From NCBI RefSeq assembly GCF_014654895.1, contig NZ_BNBE01000002.1:1736001-1800000 (forward strand): 64,000 nt of DNA, written 5' to 3'. Shown one piece after another: positions 42,930 through 50,956 of the stretch. Under the pieces are notes generated by a model. That model saw only the letters and a program-made list of their open reading frames with translations. It did no database searches and was not told the DNA's origin. Origin of the DNA: Streptomyces filamentosus (GTDB lineage: Bacteria > Actinomycetota > Actinomycetes > Streptomycetales > Streptomycetaceae). How positions within the stretch are numbered: the stretch's first letter is position 1; the number at the start of each line of letters is the position of its first letter. Made by a program: the position numbers and the translations under genes.

Positions 42930-42958
42930 ACATTACATGATGCAATCCAATTAAGCAA
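42930..42958 (-). promoter_or_regulatory. conserved island promoter, copy 3
   Basis: -35 TTGCTT (42958-42953), a 17-bp spacer starting AATTGGATTGC, and -10 TAATGT (42935-42930). It drives the run of genes from 42759 down to 38016 and lies back-to-back with the rightward element before 43077. Confidence 0.85.
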
Positions 42959-43004
42959 TACAGTTCGAGTGTGGCCGGGCGCCGCGCAAGAAATCGGCCC
43001 GCCA

Positions 43005-43040
43005 CATGTCACACGGGCACCGCCCTTCACACCTCTATGG
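43005..43040 (+). promoter_or_regulatory. second shared upstream element, copy B
   Basis: CATGTCACACGGGCACC, then CTTCACAC and CTCTATGGG: the same order and spacing as copy A at 32174-32209. It ends ~37 nt before the GTG at 43077. Confidence 0.65.
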
Positions 43041-43076
43041 GCGACATCCGCTCCCTCCCCGGACGAAGGAGACTCG

Positions 43077-45014
43077 GTGCCCGACGACTTCACGGCTCCG
43101 CCCCGACGCGACGACCCGTTCGACTTCCCGGACTGGCCGCCGGGACCCTCCACCCTTGCGGCATGGCGGCAGTGGGCCACCCGCGAGCCCTACGACACGG
43201 CCCGACAGGAAATCTCCGACACCGGCCCGCTCATCCCCGAACCCACCACGCCCCAGACTCGCGCCGAGGCCCGCATCCTGACCGCGCTCATCCGCGAGTA
43301 CGGCATGCACCGGCCCGAACTGACCGACGGCCCGTACGGGATCACCAGCATCACGCCCCGCTCGGACGAGCTCACCATCCACATCGCCGACCGAGAACTC
43401 GAACGCTGGGCCCGTGCCCTCACAGCTGCAGGAATCGACATCCGCGCGGAAGCAGCCGCCCAGAACACCGGCACGGCGACCGCCGGGGTCACGCTCGCCA
43501 TCGACGGCGCACGCATCAACCTCGCCCCCGCCACGCCCTCGGCCTGGCACGACGCGGCCGACAGCGCAGCGCAGCGCCCGGCCCCGCCCGCCAGCAACGA
43601 TCACGCCACCCCCGAGAACGAGTTGGCGACGCTGCTCTCTGCCACGCTGCGGCGCATCGGCCTTCTCTGGGACGTGGCCCACCGGCACTCCAGCGTGCAC
43701 CTGATGCTCACCGAGCACGCCGGCAAGACCCACCTTCTCGACGCCTCGGCAGGACGGCACAGCCTGAGCGTCATCCCCCTGTGGCAGGCCCTCTCCATGC
43801 CCTTGCAGCTGTGGCCGGCCCGCCCCGCACCGCGCAGGGCGGACGCGGGAGCAGCCGTACTCGACGCCGTGAACGCCTTCAAGCCCCAGCCGACCGCCAC
43901 CGACCCGGCACAGTCCCTGTGCCATCTCATGGACTTGGAGGCCACCGCGGTCACCCGGCGCGCGGCCACGCACGCGCTGAAGATCGCACAGGCGGTCCTC
44001 GACGATCCGGCCCATACCTCGATCTGGGACGCCGGGGGCTGGGTCGGCACCTGCCGTCGCTCAACGGCCCGCGGTGAATACTCCACCCACGAGGACCGCC
44101 TGGTGCCACCCGGAACGGAGCGGCTGCTCGACGCTCCCGGAATCGACCTCCTCGAACTCGGGGCTCTCGCGCTGCGCGCCCAGTTGTCTCAGAAGGAACT
44201 GGACGACCTCCGGGGCCTGGAGAAGTACCAGGTCCCCCTGTGGTGGGGCGTGGACACGCTGATCGAACTGCTGAACTGGGCGCTGGCCGCCGCGACCAGC
44301 CCGCCCCTTGCCGATGCTCAAGAACACCCAGCCCCCCGCCGCACACTCCAGAGGGCGGCGCAGGAAGCCGCATCGCACATGATCGCTGTGCACGAAGCCA
44401 TCGAAGACGTCGGTGCGGCTGAACTCCGGCGCGAACACGACACGTGGCGCCTCTCGAAGCCGGATGCCGTCGCCACCGAGAGCGCTCCGACGATTGCGGA
44501 CCTGATCCTCGCCGCCCACGCGCACGACGTGCTCGACTTCCGCGCGCTCGTCCAGGCACTGACCTACTTCAGCTACCGCGTCCACTCCACCGCCGGCCTT
44601 CCCGACGGACACCGCAGCCTCGAAGACGACGGGGACTTCCCCAACAGCTTCACCGGGTACATCAGTACTTGGTACGGCCAGCCCTGCACCCTCGTCGGCG
44701 AAGAAGCCAACCAGGCCGCCGTGGGCAGTGCCGCCTACCGCCGGCATCTGGCGGCACACCGCGCGGCCTTCGACCCCTTCGTCGAGTGCTACCTGGCCGC
44801 AGCCGACGAGATGCCGGGGCGACACGACGTGGCCGAACGCCACCGCGCCGGGGCCCAGGCCCTTCGGACAGCAGATCTCGCCGCGCTGAGGGACCTCGAC
44901 CCGCGGTGGCGACCCGGCTGCGGCGACGAGTTCCTGAGCATCGTGGCGACCCTCCCACTGGAGGTGCACGAGGTCGAGTCCTGGGTCGACGACATCTTCG
45001 GAGAGGACGCCTGA
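43077..45014 (+). CDS. 645-aa hypothetical protein
   Basis: GTG 43077 after GAAGGAG is chosen over upstream in-frame codons, which lie inside the promoter elements. The protein begins acidic and Pro/Asp-rich (residues 1-30). It continues as an alpha-helical protein with Trp-rich segments (DAGGWVGTC, PLWWGVDTLIELLNWAL) and ends acidic (VESWVDDIFGEDA). No signal peptide or catalytic motif is evident. It shares its upstream element with the BTAD regulator locus, so the two are probably co-regulated. A strong hairpin follows. Confidence 0.8.
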   Translation: MPDDFTAPPRRDDPFDFPDWPPGPSTLAAWRQWATREPYDTARQEISDTGPLIPEPTTPQTRAEARILTALIREYGMHRPELTDGPYGITSITPRSDELTIHIADRELERWARALTAAGIDIRAEAAAQNTGTATAGVTLAIDGARINLAPATPSAWHDAADSAAQRPAPPASNDHATPENELATLLSATLRRIGLLWDVAHRHSSVHLMLTEHAGKTHLLDASAGRHSLSVIPLWQALSMPLQLWPARPAPRRADAGAAVLDAVNAFKPQPTATDPAQSLCHLMDLEATAVTRRAATHALKIAQAVLDDPAHTSIWDAGGWVGTCRRSTARGEYSTHEDRLVPPGTERLLDAPGIDLLELGALALRAQLSQKELDDLRGLEKYQVPLWWGVDTLIELLNWALAAATSPPLADAQEHPAPRRTLQRAAQEAASHMIAVHEAIEDVGAAELRREHDTWRLSKPDAVATESAPTIADLILAAHAHDVLDFRALVQALTYFSYRVHSTAGLPDGHRSLEDDGDFPNSFTGYISTWYGQPCTLVGEEANQAAVGSAAYRRHLAAHRAAFDPFVECYLAAADEMPGRHDVAERHRAGAQALRTADLAALRDLDPRWRPGCGDEFLSIVATLPLEVHEVESWVDDIFGEDA

Positions 45015-45018
45015 CCCG

Positions 45019-45060
45019 CACCGTGCCGGGGGCGCCAAGGAAGGCGACCCCGGCACGGTG
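45019..45060 (+). terminator. strong hairpin terminator
   Basis: A perfect 13-bp stem (45019-45031 with 45048-45060) and a 16-nt loop, 5 nt after the stop of the 645-aa gene. Confidence 0.9.
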
Positions 45061-45474
45061 GCGGACGCGATTCGAAGCGCCCCACCGCAGAGGTCCTCGA
45101 CCTGATCGGCGCAGCAACGCTGGACCGCCGTCGGTGCGGTCCCTGAGTCGGTCGACCCGTCCGGCGCGGTGCAGATGGGGCCTGGGCCGGGGCGCTGCTG
45201 GTGGCGTCCCGGACGCCCGCCGGGCGTCGCCCGCGAGGAGTCCGTCCCGATGGACGGCACCCGGGCGCAGGCGCGGATGTGCTCGACGGCGCCGAGGGCC
45301 GGACGGTCGGCGCGGACGGCGACCGGGTGCTACGGCACGTCCTCGACATGGAATGAGCGGACGACCAGTATCAGGACCAGGCGGCACGGTGCTGCGGATC
45401 CCGCGCCGTTCGTGTCGGCTCTCACGGATTGGCCGTACCGCTTCTGACCTGGCGCTGCGTAAGGTTGCTGGCAC
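45061..45474. other. spacer without convincing gene
   Basis: It probably contains the whiB promoter. Short frames on both strands lack ribosome binding sites and protein-like composition. Confidence 0.5.
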
Positions 45475-45831
45475 ATGCCAGAACGGGGAGAGGACGGCAC
45501 CGGGGTGAGAACGGACGGACACTGGAGTGATCATGCGGCCTGCCGGGCCGCCGACCCCGAGGAACTGTTCGCCGATGGGGCGGGACAGAACAGGTCGAAG
45601 GCGATCTGCTTCGGATGCCCGGTGCGCACGGAATGCCTCGCCCACGCCCTCGACACCCGCGTCGAGCACGGCGTGTGGGGCGGCATGACCGAGCGCGAGC
45701 GGCGCGCCCTGCTGCGCCGTCGCCCGACAGTCACCTCATGGCGGCGGCTACTGGACACCGCACGTCAGGAACACCGAGCCCACATCGTGCGCGTTGCGGG
45801 CCCTGGAGCGCGGTTGCCCGAAGCCAGTTGA
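45475..45831 (+). CDS. WhiB-family iron-sulphur regulator
   Basis: ATG 45475 (GTG 45505 is an alternative). It carries the four WhiB cysteines: one in DHAACRAADPEELF, then CFGCPVRTEC. These are followed by the GVWGG turn and a basic C-terminal tail (ERERRALLRRR). WhiB proteins bind a [4Fe-4S] cluster and act with the principal sigma factor. They are found in actinobacterial genomes, plasmids and phages. It could modulate the nearby units; no direct evidence. Confidence 0.95.
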   Translation: MPERGEDGTGVRTDGHWSDHAACRAADPEELFADGAGQNRSKAICFGCPVRTECLAHALDTRVEHGVWGGMTERERRALLRRRPTVTSWRRLLDTARQEHRAHIVRVAGPGARLPEAS

Positions 45832-45967
45832 GGGATCGCCCGGACACCCCGGCCATGGCGCGATCAGGGAGGTCGTGCCGGCCCAGGGAGCGGCACCGGC
45901 GGCCTGAGCCGGTGCAGCGGGCACTGCGCCGCGGTGGCTCGTGGCCTCCGCGGCGCCCTCGGCGGTG

Positions 45968-47818
45968 TTACATGTGCGAATCCGTCCGTGCGGCACGGAT
46001 CTGTGTGAGCAGGCCTTCTGCCGCGTGCGCCTTGGCAGTTGCCTTCTTCGTTGCAGAAGCGGTGGCGGACAGGCTCTGGCCGCCCATATCGGCGCGTGCC
46101 GTGCACGAGAAGACCATCTGGTGGCCGGGGCCGTCGCTGGACATTCCGTACGTCAGGCCGGTGATGACCTGGGTTTGTCCGAGCTCGTTGAGTACCGACA
46201 CCGGGGAACGGTCCTCAGCGGGCGGGAGCGCCTTCGAGGCGGGTGCGGCCCCGGTGCGGCCCCAGGATGCAAGATCACGCGAGGGGTCGGGCAGGTCGGC
46301 CAGGCGGGCGAGCAGGCTCAGAGCGGCCTGGTGGCGGGCTCCCTTCTTCGTGGAGCCCGAGCGCTCGGCACCGGTGGCCTGGTCGTCGCCGGAGGACCAG
46401 GAGGCCTGGGCACGGAAGACGGCGTCGTGCCCCTGGCCCCGGGCCTCGACGGTGAACTCGGGCAGCTCGCACCCGTTGACCTGGGCGTGTACCGAGAGGA
46501 CGGACACGGCCGTCTCCGGTGACGCAGCGATGGCTTGCAGGCACGCGACGCGGGCCGGCTCCCATCCGGCCCCGCTCGCGACGAGCAAGACGAGCTGCTG
46601 CTCCAGGGAGGTGAGCTTCTGGTCGGCGGCGCGTCGGGCAGCCTCGTCGACGAGCGAGGGCCCGGCGATCTGCTCCTTGCAGCCTCGCTTGAGGATGGCG
46701 TGGAAGGCCGCGGTGTCGAGCCTGGAGTAGTCGGCTGAGCCAGCGGCCGCGGCGCGCCGTGTGCGGGAGTGCGTGACGGACTTCCTCGACTCGCTCTCGG
46801 CCTCTCGGTCCTGGCGCGCGCCGTCGTTCAGGGCCTGTGCGACGGCGTGGAGCTCGTCGGCGGAGTAGGGGCTGGCGGTCTTGTCGAGGTGGCTGAGGAT
46901 GATCCGTTGCACCACCAGGTCGGCATAGCGTCGCAGCGGCGAGGTGCCGTGGAGGTAGCCGGGAAGGTTCAGACCCCAGTGTCCGCTCATGAACGGCGCG
47001 TACTCGGCGGCTCTGAGGGTCATGAGGGTGCGTTGCTGCAGCGCCGCCAGCCGGGCGTCGGAGCGGGCGGTGAAGGCGAGGTCAAGGTCGTGGAGCAGGG
47101 TGTCCCGGGGCGGGGCGACCTTGGAGGCGGAGTGGTTGCGGAAGAGCACCGGAAGGTCGCGTTCGGCAGCCCACCCGGCCAGCGCCGTGTTTGCGGCGAT
47201 CATGCACTCCTGAACGATCACATAGGCGATGTTCCGTTCGAAGGATGCCAGCCGCACCACGGTGCCGTCCTCGTCGGTGGCCCAGCCGGACAGCAGGTCG
47301 TACAGGGCGAGTGCCCCGTGCTCCCGCCGGCGCGCGAGGAGAACTTCGCTCACCGCGGCGGCCTGGCGCAGACCGTCGTGCAGCGGGTGGCCGGAGTCGC
47401 GGACCGCGGCGGCGACCTCGGAGTGGTCCATGGCCAGGGCGCCGCGCACCGTGGCCCGCTCGACCTCGACGTGATTCACGGATCCGTCCTGGCCGATCTT
47501 CATGTGCACCGCCAACGCCGGGCACGCGCGCCCGGGTGCCAGTGTCAGGCGGTCTTCCACGGGCCGTGGAAGCATCTTGGCCCGGCCGCGCCAGCCGCCG
47601 TAGGCCGACTCGCGCCGCTGGAGGGCCTCGCGGTCGGCGTCGCTGCCCAGGGCGACCCCGGAGGCGACGTCGGCGACATAGACCGTCAGCCGCCATCCGT
47701 CGCTCGTCGGGTGGACCGCGATGGCGTCGTCGCGGTCGATGGTCTCCTTGCTGTCGATCATGACCGGGTCGGTAAGGGCACCGACGGGCGAGCCGGCGGT
47801 GAACTGAACGCGGGACAA
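45968..47818 (-). CDS. RNB-domain ribonuclease with two C-terminal dsRNA-binding domains
   Basis: TTG 47818, 9 nt after AAGGA; 616 residues. The RNB catalytic core starts almost at once: MIDSKETIDRDDAIAV carries the metal-binding Asp cluster of RNase II/R, and GTSPLRRYADLVVQRI is the family signature. The usual N-terminal cold-shock and C-terminal S1 domains are absent. Instead, two dsRBD-like repeats end the protein (~470-540 and ~550-615), each closing with an Ala/Lys helix (STKKGARHQAALSLLARL; ATKKATAKAHAAEGLLTQI). It is probably a 3'-5' exonuclease directed to structured RNA. No island promoter upstream. Confidence 0.85.
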   Translation of the reverse strand: MSRVQFTAGSPVGALTDPVMIDSKETIDRDDAIAVHPTSDGWRLTVYVADVASGVALGSDADREALQRRESAYGGWRGRAKMLPRPVEDRLTLAPGRACPALAVHMKIGQDGSVNHVEVERATVRGALAMDHSEVAAAVRDSGHPLHDGLRQAAAVSEVLLARRREHGALALYDLLSGWATDEDGTVVRLASFERNIAYVIVQECMIAANTALAGWAAERDLPVLFRNHSASKVAPPRDTLLHDLDLAFTARSDARLAALQQRTLMTLRAAEYAPFMSGHWGLNLPGYLHGTSPLRRYADLVVQRIILSHLDKTASPYSADELHAVAQALNDGARQDREAESESRKSVTHSRTRRAAAAGSADYSRLDTAAFHAILKRGCKEQIAGPSLVDEAARRAADQKLTSLEQQLVLLVASGAGWEPARVACLQAIAASPETAVSVLSVHAQVNGCELPEFTVEARGQGHDAVFRAQASWSSGDDQATGAERSGSTKKGARHQAALSLLARLADLPDPSRDLASWGRTGAAPASKALPPAEDRSPVSVLNELGQTQVITGLTYGMSSDGPGHQMVFSCTARADMGGQSLSATASATKKATAKAHAAEGLLTQIRAARTDSHM

Positions 47819-48046
47819 AAGAGGAGTTCCTTCCTGGGCCACACAGTGTCGTCGGGCGCCGGTGCAAGGCAGGCGCACCAACGAGGTACTTCGCATGATG
47901 CCGAACAGCGGGCGCAGTTGGCCGGGCATCGGCAGAAGCGCACCAGCCGACGATCCTGAAGAGGAAAAGCAACTGCGGCTGAACATAGAGGTTTTGGGCA
48001 AGTTGGTGCTGTCTATAGGGCCGCGCGAGCCCGTGGAACCGGGGGT

Positions 48047-49720
48047 TTACGCGGGTCCGGCGGTGTCGTACAGCTTGGTGACGTATGTGCGGGTCTGCTC
48101 CTCCCAGTGTAGGTTCAGAACGCGGCCGATCACGGCCGCTGCGGTCATCGGGCACACCACATCGGCGGCCTGCTGGGCTCGGGTCCTGATGCCTTCGCCG
48201 CGCCCGATATGGGTCCACGGGTAGTCGCTGCGGAAGCCGACCAGACGGCCGATGTCGTTCTGGTGGATACGCTGTCCGCTGTCCTCGTCCTTCCAGCCGT
48301 AGGCCGTAGCCGTCACGCAGTTCGAGGGCCGGTCCGCGGAGAAGCCGCCGCCGCCCTTGGGGCGGCCGGTGCGCGGGTCGATCCCGCGCTGCCCCCGGGT
48401 GTTGACCCGGCGTCCCGGCCCCCAGCCGACGCACTGGGCGAATGTCGTTACAGGGAAGGGCGTTTCGGGATGAACGCTGATGACAGGCGTCTGGTTGCGG
48501 TAGGCGGTCAGGAAGCGCCGCTTGCGGTGCGAGGGCGACCCGTGCTCCACGGAGTCCAAGGTCATGGCCTCCGTGGTACGCCATCCGGCCTGCTCGAACT
48601 CGAAGAAGATCGCTTCCTCGATCTCGGCCGGTAGGGCGCTGGACTGCTCGACGGCGACCCACTCGACCGATCCGTTGCTGCACAGCATGGCCAGCGGCCA
48701 GATGGCCGCCTCGGCCATCAGCCCGGCCCGCTCGTCCTCGAGGCCGGCGAGCCGGGCTCGTACCTCGGGCCACGTCTCACCCGAGCGCGGGGCGCACCCG
48801 GCATCGGACCCGTCGGCGTGCACGGTCTGCAAGTAGCCGGCCGCGCCTCCCACGGACCGGATCACCGAGCAGACCAGCTCGATCGCCGCGACCTCGTGCC
48901 CCCGGCGGCGCCCTGCGGGACTGAATGCCTGGCACGGCGGGGAGAGGATGACACCGACGACCCACTGAAGCGCTGGGTGTTCAGGGTCCAGGGCAGCGAT
49001 GTCGGCGACGATGCACAGGTGTCCGGCGGCATTCGCGGTAGCGGCTGCGCCGGGGTCCAGGTCGACGCCGATCATGTCGACGTCCGCCCCCAGCACACGG
49101 CGGATCCCCTCGCTCCAGCCGCCCGGGCCGTGGAACAGGTTCACGATCCGCGGCCGGAGCGCCACCCCGTGCGCATCGGTGTCAGGAGGCCACAGCCAGC
49201 GAACCGGCCACGGCGCCGCGTACCAGGTGAGGAGCGCGAGGGTATCCGCGTCCAGCGCCGCCAGCCGCTCGGCCGTCATGGGACCGGCCTCGTCGAGCAA
49301 GCCGAGCGTCAGCGCGGCGAGCTCGCCGCGGGCAGCGTCGGCCAGGCCCTGGAGCTCGTCCTGTCTGGCCCCCTCGTCAATCAGGTACGTGCACTCGGCG
49401 ACCCGCTCCTGCGCCACGAAGGCCCACTGCGCCGCCTCGCGCCCGGGGCGCTCAGCGGCGTACGCGGACAAAGCCTCTGCCGTGGCCCGGCACGCGGCGA
49501 GCGCCGGGTCCTCCTCGGCGCGGACGAAGGAGCGGGCGCCATCTGGCATCTCACCGGCCGCAGCCGGGACGAATCCGTGAACCTCGTGCCGGACAGGCTG
49601 TGCCGGCTTGCGGCTCGGACGCGCGCCGGAGCGAGACGGCCCGCCTGGCCGGGGCCGATCCCCTGGCCGGGCTGATGGTGCGTGCGTGGCCCTGCGGCCG
49701 GCGCGTAGTGCCTGGCCCAT
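48047..49720 (-). CDS. C5-cytosine DNA methyltransferase
   Basis: 557 residues from ATG 49720, directly after the upstream stop. Motifs: I, IVNLFHGPGGWSEGIRRVLG; IV, ILSPPCQAFSPAGRRRG (catalytic Cys); VI, EWVAVEQSSALP (Glu kept, ENV altered); VIII, HRKRRFLTAYR. A target-recognition region (~400-470) precedes X, MTAAAVIGRVL. The ~170-residue N-terminal extension is helical and unusual. No restriction endonuclease is adjacent, so it is an orphan methyltransferase, possibly for self-marking or anti-restriction. Confidence 0.9.
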   Translation of the reverse strand: MGQALRAGRRATHAPSARPGDRPRPGGPSRSGARPSRKPAQPVRHEVHGFVPAAAGEMPDGARSFVRAEEDPALAACRATAEALSAYAAERPGREAAQWAFVAQERVAECTYLIDEGARQDELQGLADAARGELAALTLGLLDEAGPMTAERLAALDADTLALLTWYAAPWPVRWLWPPDTDAHGVALRPRIVNLFHGPGGWSEGIRRVLGADVDMIGVDLDPGAAATANAAGHLCIVADIAALDPEHPALQWVVGVILSPPCQAFSPAGRRRGHEVAAIELVCSVIRSVGGAAGYLQTVHADGSDAGCAPRSGETWPEVRARLAGLEDERAGLMAEAAIWPLAMLCSNGSVEWVAVEQSSALPAEIEEAIFFEFEQAGWRTTEAMTLDSVEHGSPSHRKRRFLTAYRNQTPVISVHPETPFPVTTFAQCVGWGPGRRVNTRGQRGIDPRTGRPKGGGGFSADRPSNCVTATAYGWKDEDSGQRIHQNDIGRLVGFRSDYPWTHIGRGEGIRTRAQQAADVVCPMTAAAVIGRVLNLHWEEQTRTYVTKLYDTAGPA

Positions 49721-49723
49721 CGC

Positions 49724-50311
49724 CTAGGACCGCGGGGTGTTGTCGGTGTAGCAGCCGCGGTTGAACCGCTTCCGGCCCTCACGCCAGCCGTGTTCGTACG
49801 CCTCGTGCTGGTCACGGTGGTAGCTCGGCACGGCAGGGTGGCGGCGGTCGTGCTCCGTGCCGTACGCCCTGACGAAGGCGGCGTGGTCCCAGCCGTGTTC
49901 GACCCCCGACTGCCACGCCCGTCCGGCGGACGAGAACGCCTGCCCGTACGCGACCGGCACGGCACGCATGGAGCGCAGCACGAAACCCTCCAGCAGCCCC
50001 AGCACGTCGTCCGCGGGCCCCTCATGGGCGACGTCGTACCCGGCGGCCCGCAAGGCCCCCTCGCACGCGCCGCGCACCGCGCGGGCCTCTCTGGCGAGTG
50101 TGGTGATGAGCTTGTGCTCGGCACGGCGCCGGGCCTTGCTGCCCAGCTCATGCTGGTCGACGGCGGCGCGCTCCTCGGAGGTCAGGTAGCGCGGCGCGAA
50201 TGTGATCAGCACGCCTTCCTCCGGGACGGCCGTGACGGTGGCGCGCCCGCGGTGCGCGGCCGGGATCGAGACGAGTGCGTGCGTGGTGGCGTCGTGGACG
50301 GAGGCGGTCAT
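49724..50311 (-). CDS. 195-aa hypothetical upstream of methyltransferase
   Basis: Ends 3 nt before the methyltransferase start, so the two form an operon. Helical, with LGSKARRRAEHKLITTLARE and a conserved-looking aromatic/His C-terminus (HGWDHAAFVRAYG; YHRDQHEAYEHGWREGRKR). Possibly a partner or regulator of the enzyme. Family unknown. Confidence 0.7.
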   Translation of the reverse strand: MTASVHDATTHALVSIPAAHRGRATVTAVPEEGVLITFAPRYLTSEERAAVDQHELGSKARRRAEHKLITTLAREARAVRGACEGALRAAGYDVAHEGPADDVLGLLEGFVLRSMRAVPVAYGQAFSSAGRAWQSGVEHGWDHAAFVRAYGTEHDRRHPAVPSYHRDQHEAYEHGWREGRKRFNRGCYTDNTPRS

Positions 50312-50380
50312 GGAAGCGGTGCTTTCTGCACAGGCGTGCGGCTGACGTTGTCCTCAGAGGAGGAGGAGCGCCGTTCGTGG

Positions 50381-50413
50381 TCCCGCCGGGCCGGAAGACC
50401 CGGCCCGGCGGGA
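50381..50413 (-). terminator. hairpin terminator after HU gene
   Basis: Fourteen base pairs (50381-50394 with 50400-50413) around a 5-nt loop, 20 nt past the HU stop. Confidence 0.85.
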
Positions 50414-50432
50414 TCACGACACGGACTGGGCG

Positions 50433-50765
50433 TTACGCGCTCTTGGGACTCTTGCGCGCGGCGCTGCGTCCGGCCTCGGGGACGGGGCGCTCGCCGCGCG
50501 CCATCGCGGTGAACGCGGCGCCCGGGCGGAACACGATCCGCCTGCCTGCGGGGACCAGGACTCGCTCACCGGTCTGCGGATTGCGTGCGCGGCGCGCGGG
50601 GGTGTGGACCGCCTGGAGCTTGCCGAACCCGGTCACGGAGACGGCGTCGCCGTCCAGGACGCGCCGGACCAGCGTGTCCAGCACCAGTTCCAGGGCCTCA
50701 GCGGCCCGGGCGGTGGAGATGCTGCCGTTGGCCGCGATCTCCTTGATCAGCTGCTGCTTGTTCAA
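50433..50765 (-). CDS. HU-family protein with short basic tail
   Basis: 110 residues from ATG 50765. HU core: MNKQQLIKEIAANGSIST, VSVTGFGKLQAVHTPARRAR, the arm RNPQTGERVLVPAGRRIVF, and FRPGAAF. A basic tail (SAARKSPKSA) extends past the normal end, much shorter than the Lys/Ala-rich tail of HupS. It is distinct from the HupA-type gene at 33772. It is the only gene between promoter copy 5 and a terminator. Confidence 0.95.
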   Translation of the reverse strand: MNKQQLIKEIAANGSISTARAAEALELVLDTLVRRVLDGDAVSVTGFGKLQAVHTPARRARNPQTGERVLVPAGRRIVFRPGAAFTAMARGERPVPEAGRSAARKSPKSA

Positions 50766-50843
50766 GGTACTTCTCGTTTCTGCTCATGAAGTCGGCGTGC
50801 TCGAAGAGGCGCTCGTGGCGCCACCGCTCGCCCAACTCCCCTA

Positions 50844-50872
50844 AGATTACTGCAATAAACCCAATTAAGCAA
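50844..50872 (-). promoter_or_regulatory. conserved island promoter, copy 5
   Basis: -35 TTGCTT (50872-50867), a 17-bp spacer starting AATTGGGTTTA, and -10 TAATCT (50849-50844). Leader ~72 nt to the HU start. Confidence 0.9.
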
Positions 50873-50902
50873 TCTATAGGGGTGGAGTGAGCCCCGGAAG
50901 AG

Positions 50903-50947
50903 CGCGGTGGCGGGGAGAGAAGCCCGGCCTCCCGCCCCGCCACCGCG
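50903..50947 (-). terminator. hairpin terminator after DNA ligase
   Basis: A 13-bp perfect stem (50903-50915 with 50935-50947), 10 nt after the ligase stop. It insulates the ligase from promoter copy 5. Confidence 0.85.
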
Positions 50948-50956
50948 TCCACCGGA

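Noticed and set aside
46769..47959. Rightward 396-codon frame opposite the RNB gene
   Set aside because: Shadow: Gly/Val/Arg-rich composition, and the opposite strand carries the RNB catalytic motifs.
47950..48046. Possible ninth copy of the island promoter upstream of the RNB gene
   Set aside because: TTGCCC and TTGCTT occur, but the AATTGG core and a TAnnnT at 17-bp spacing are absent.
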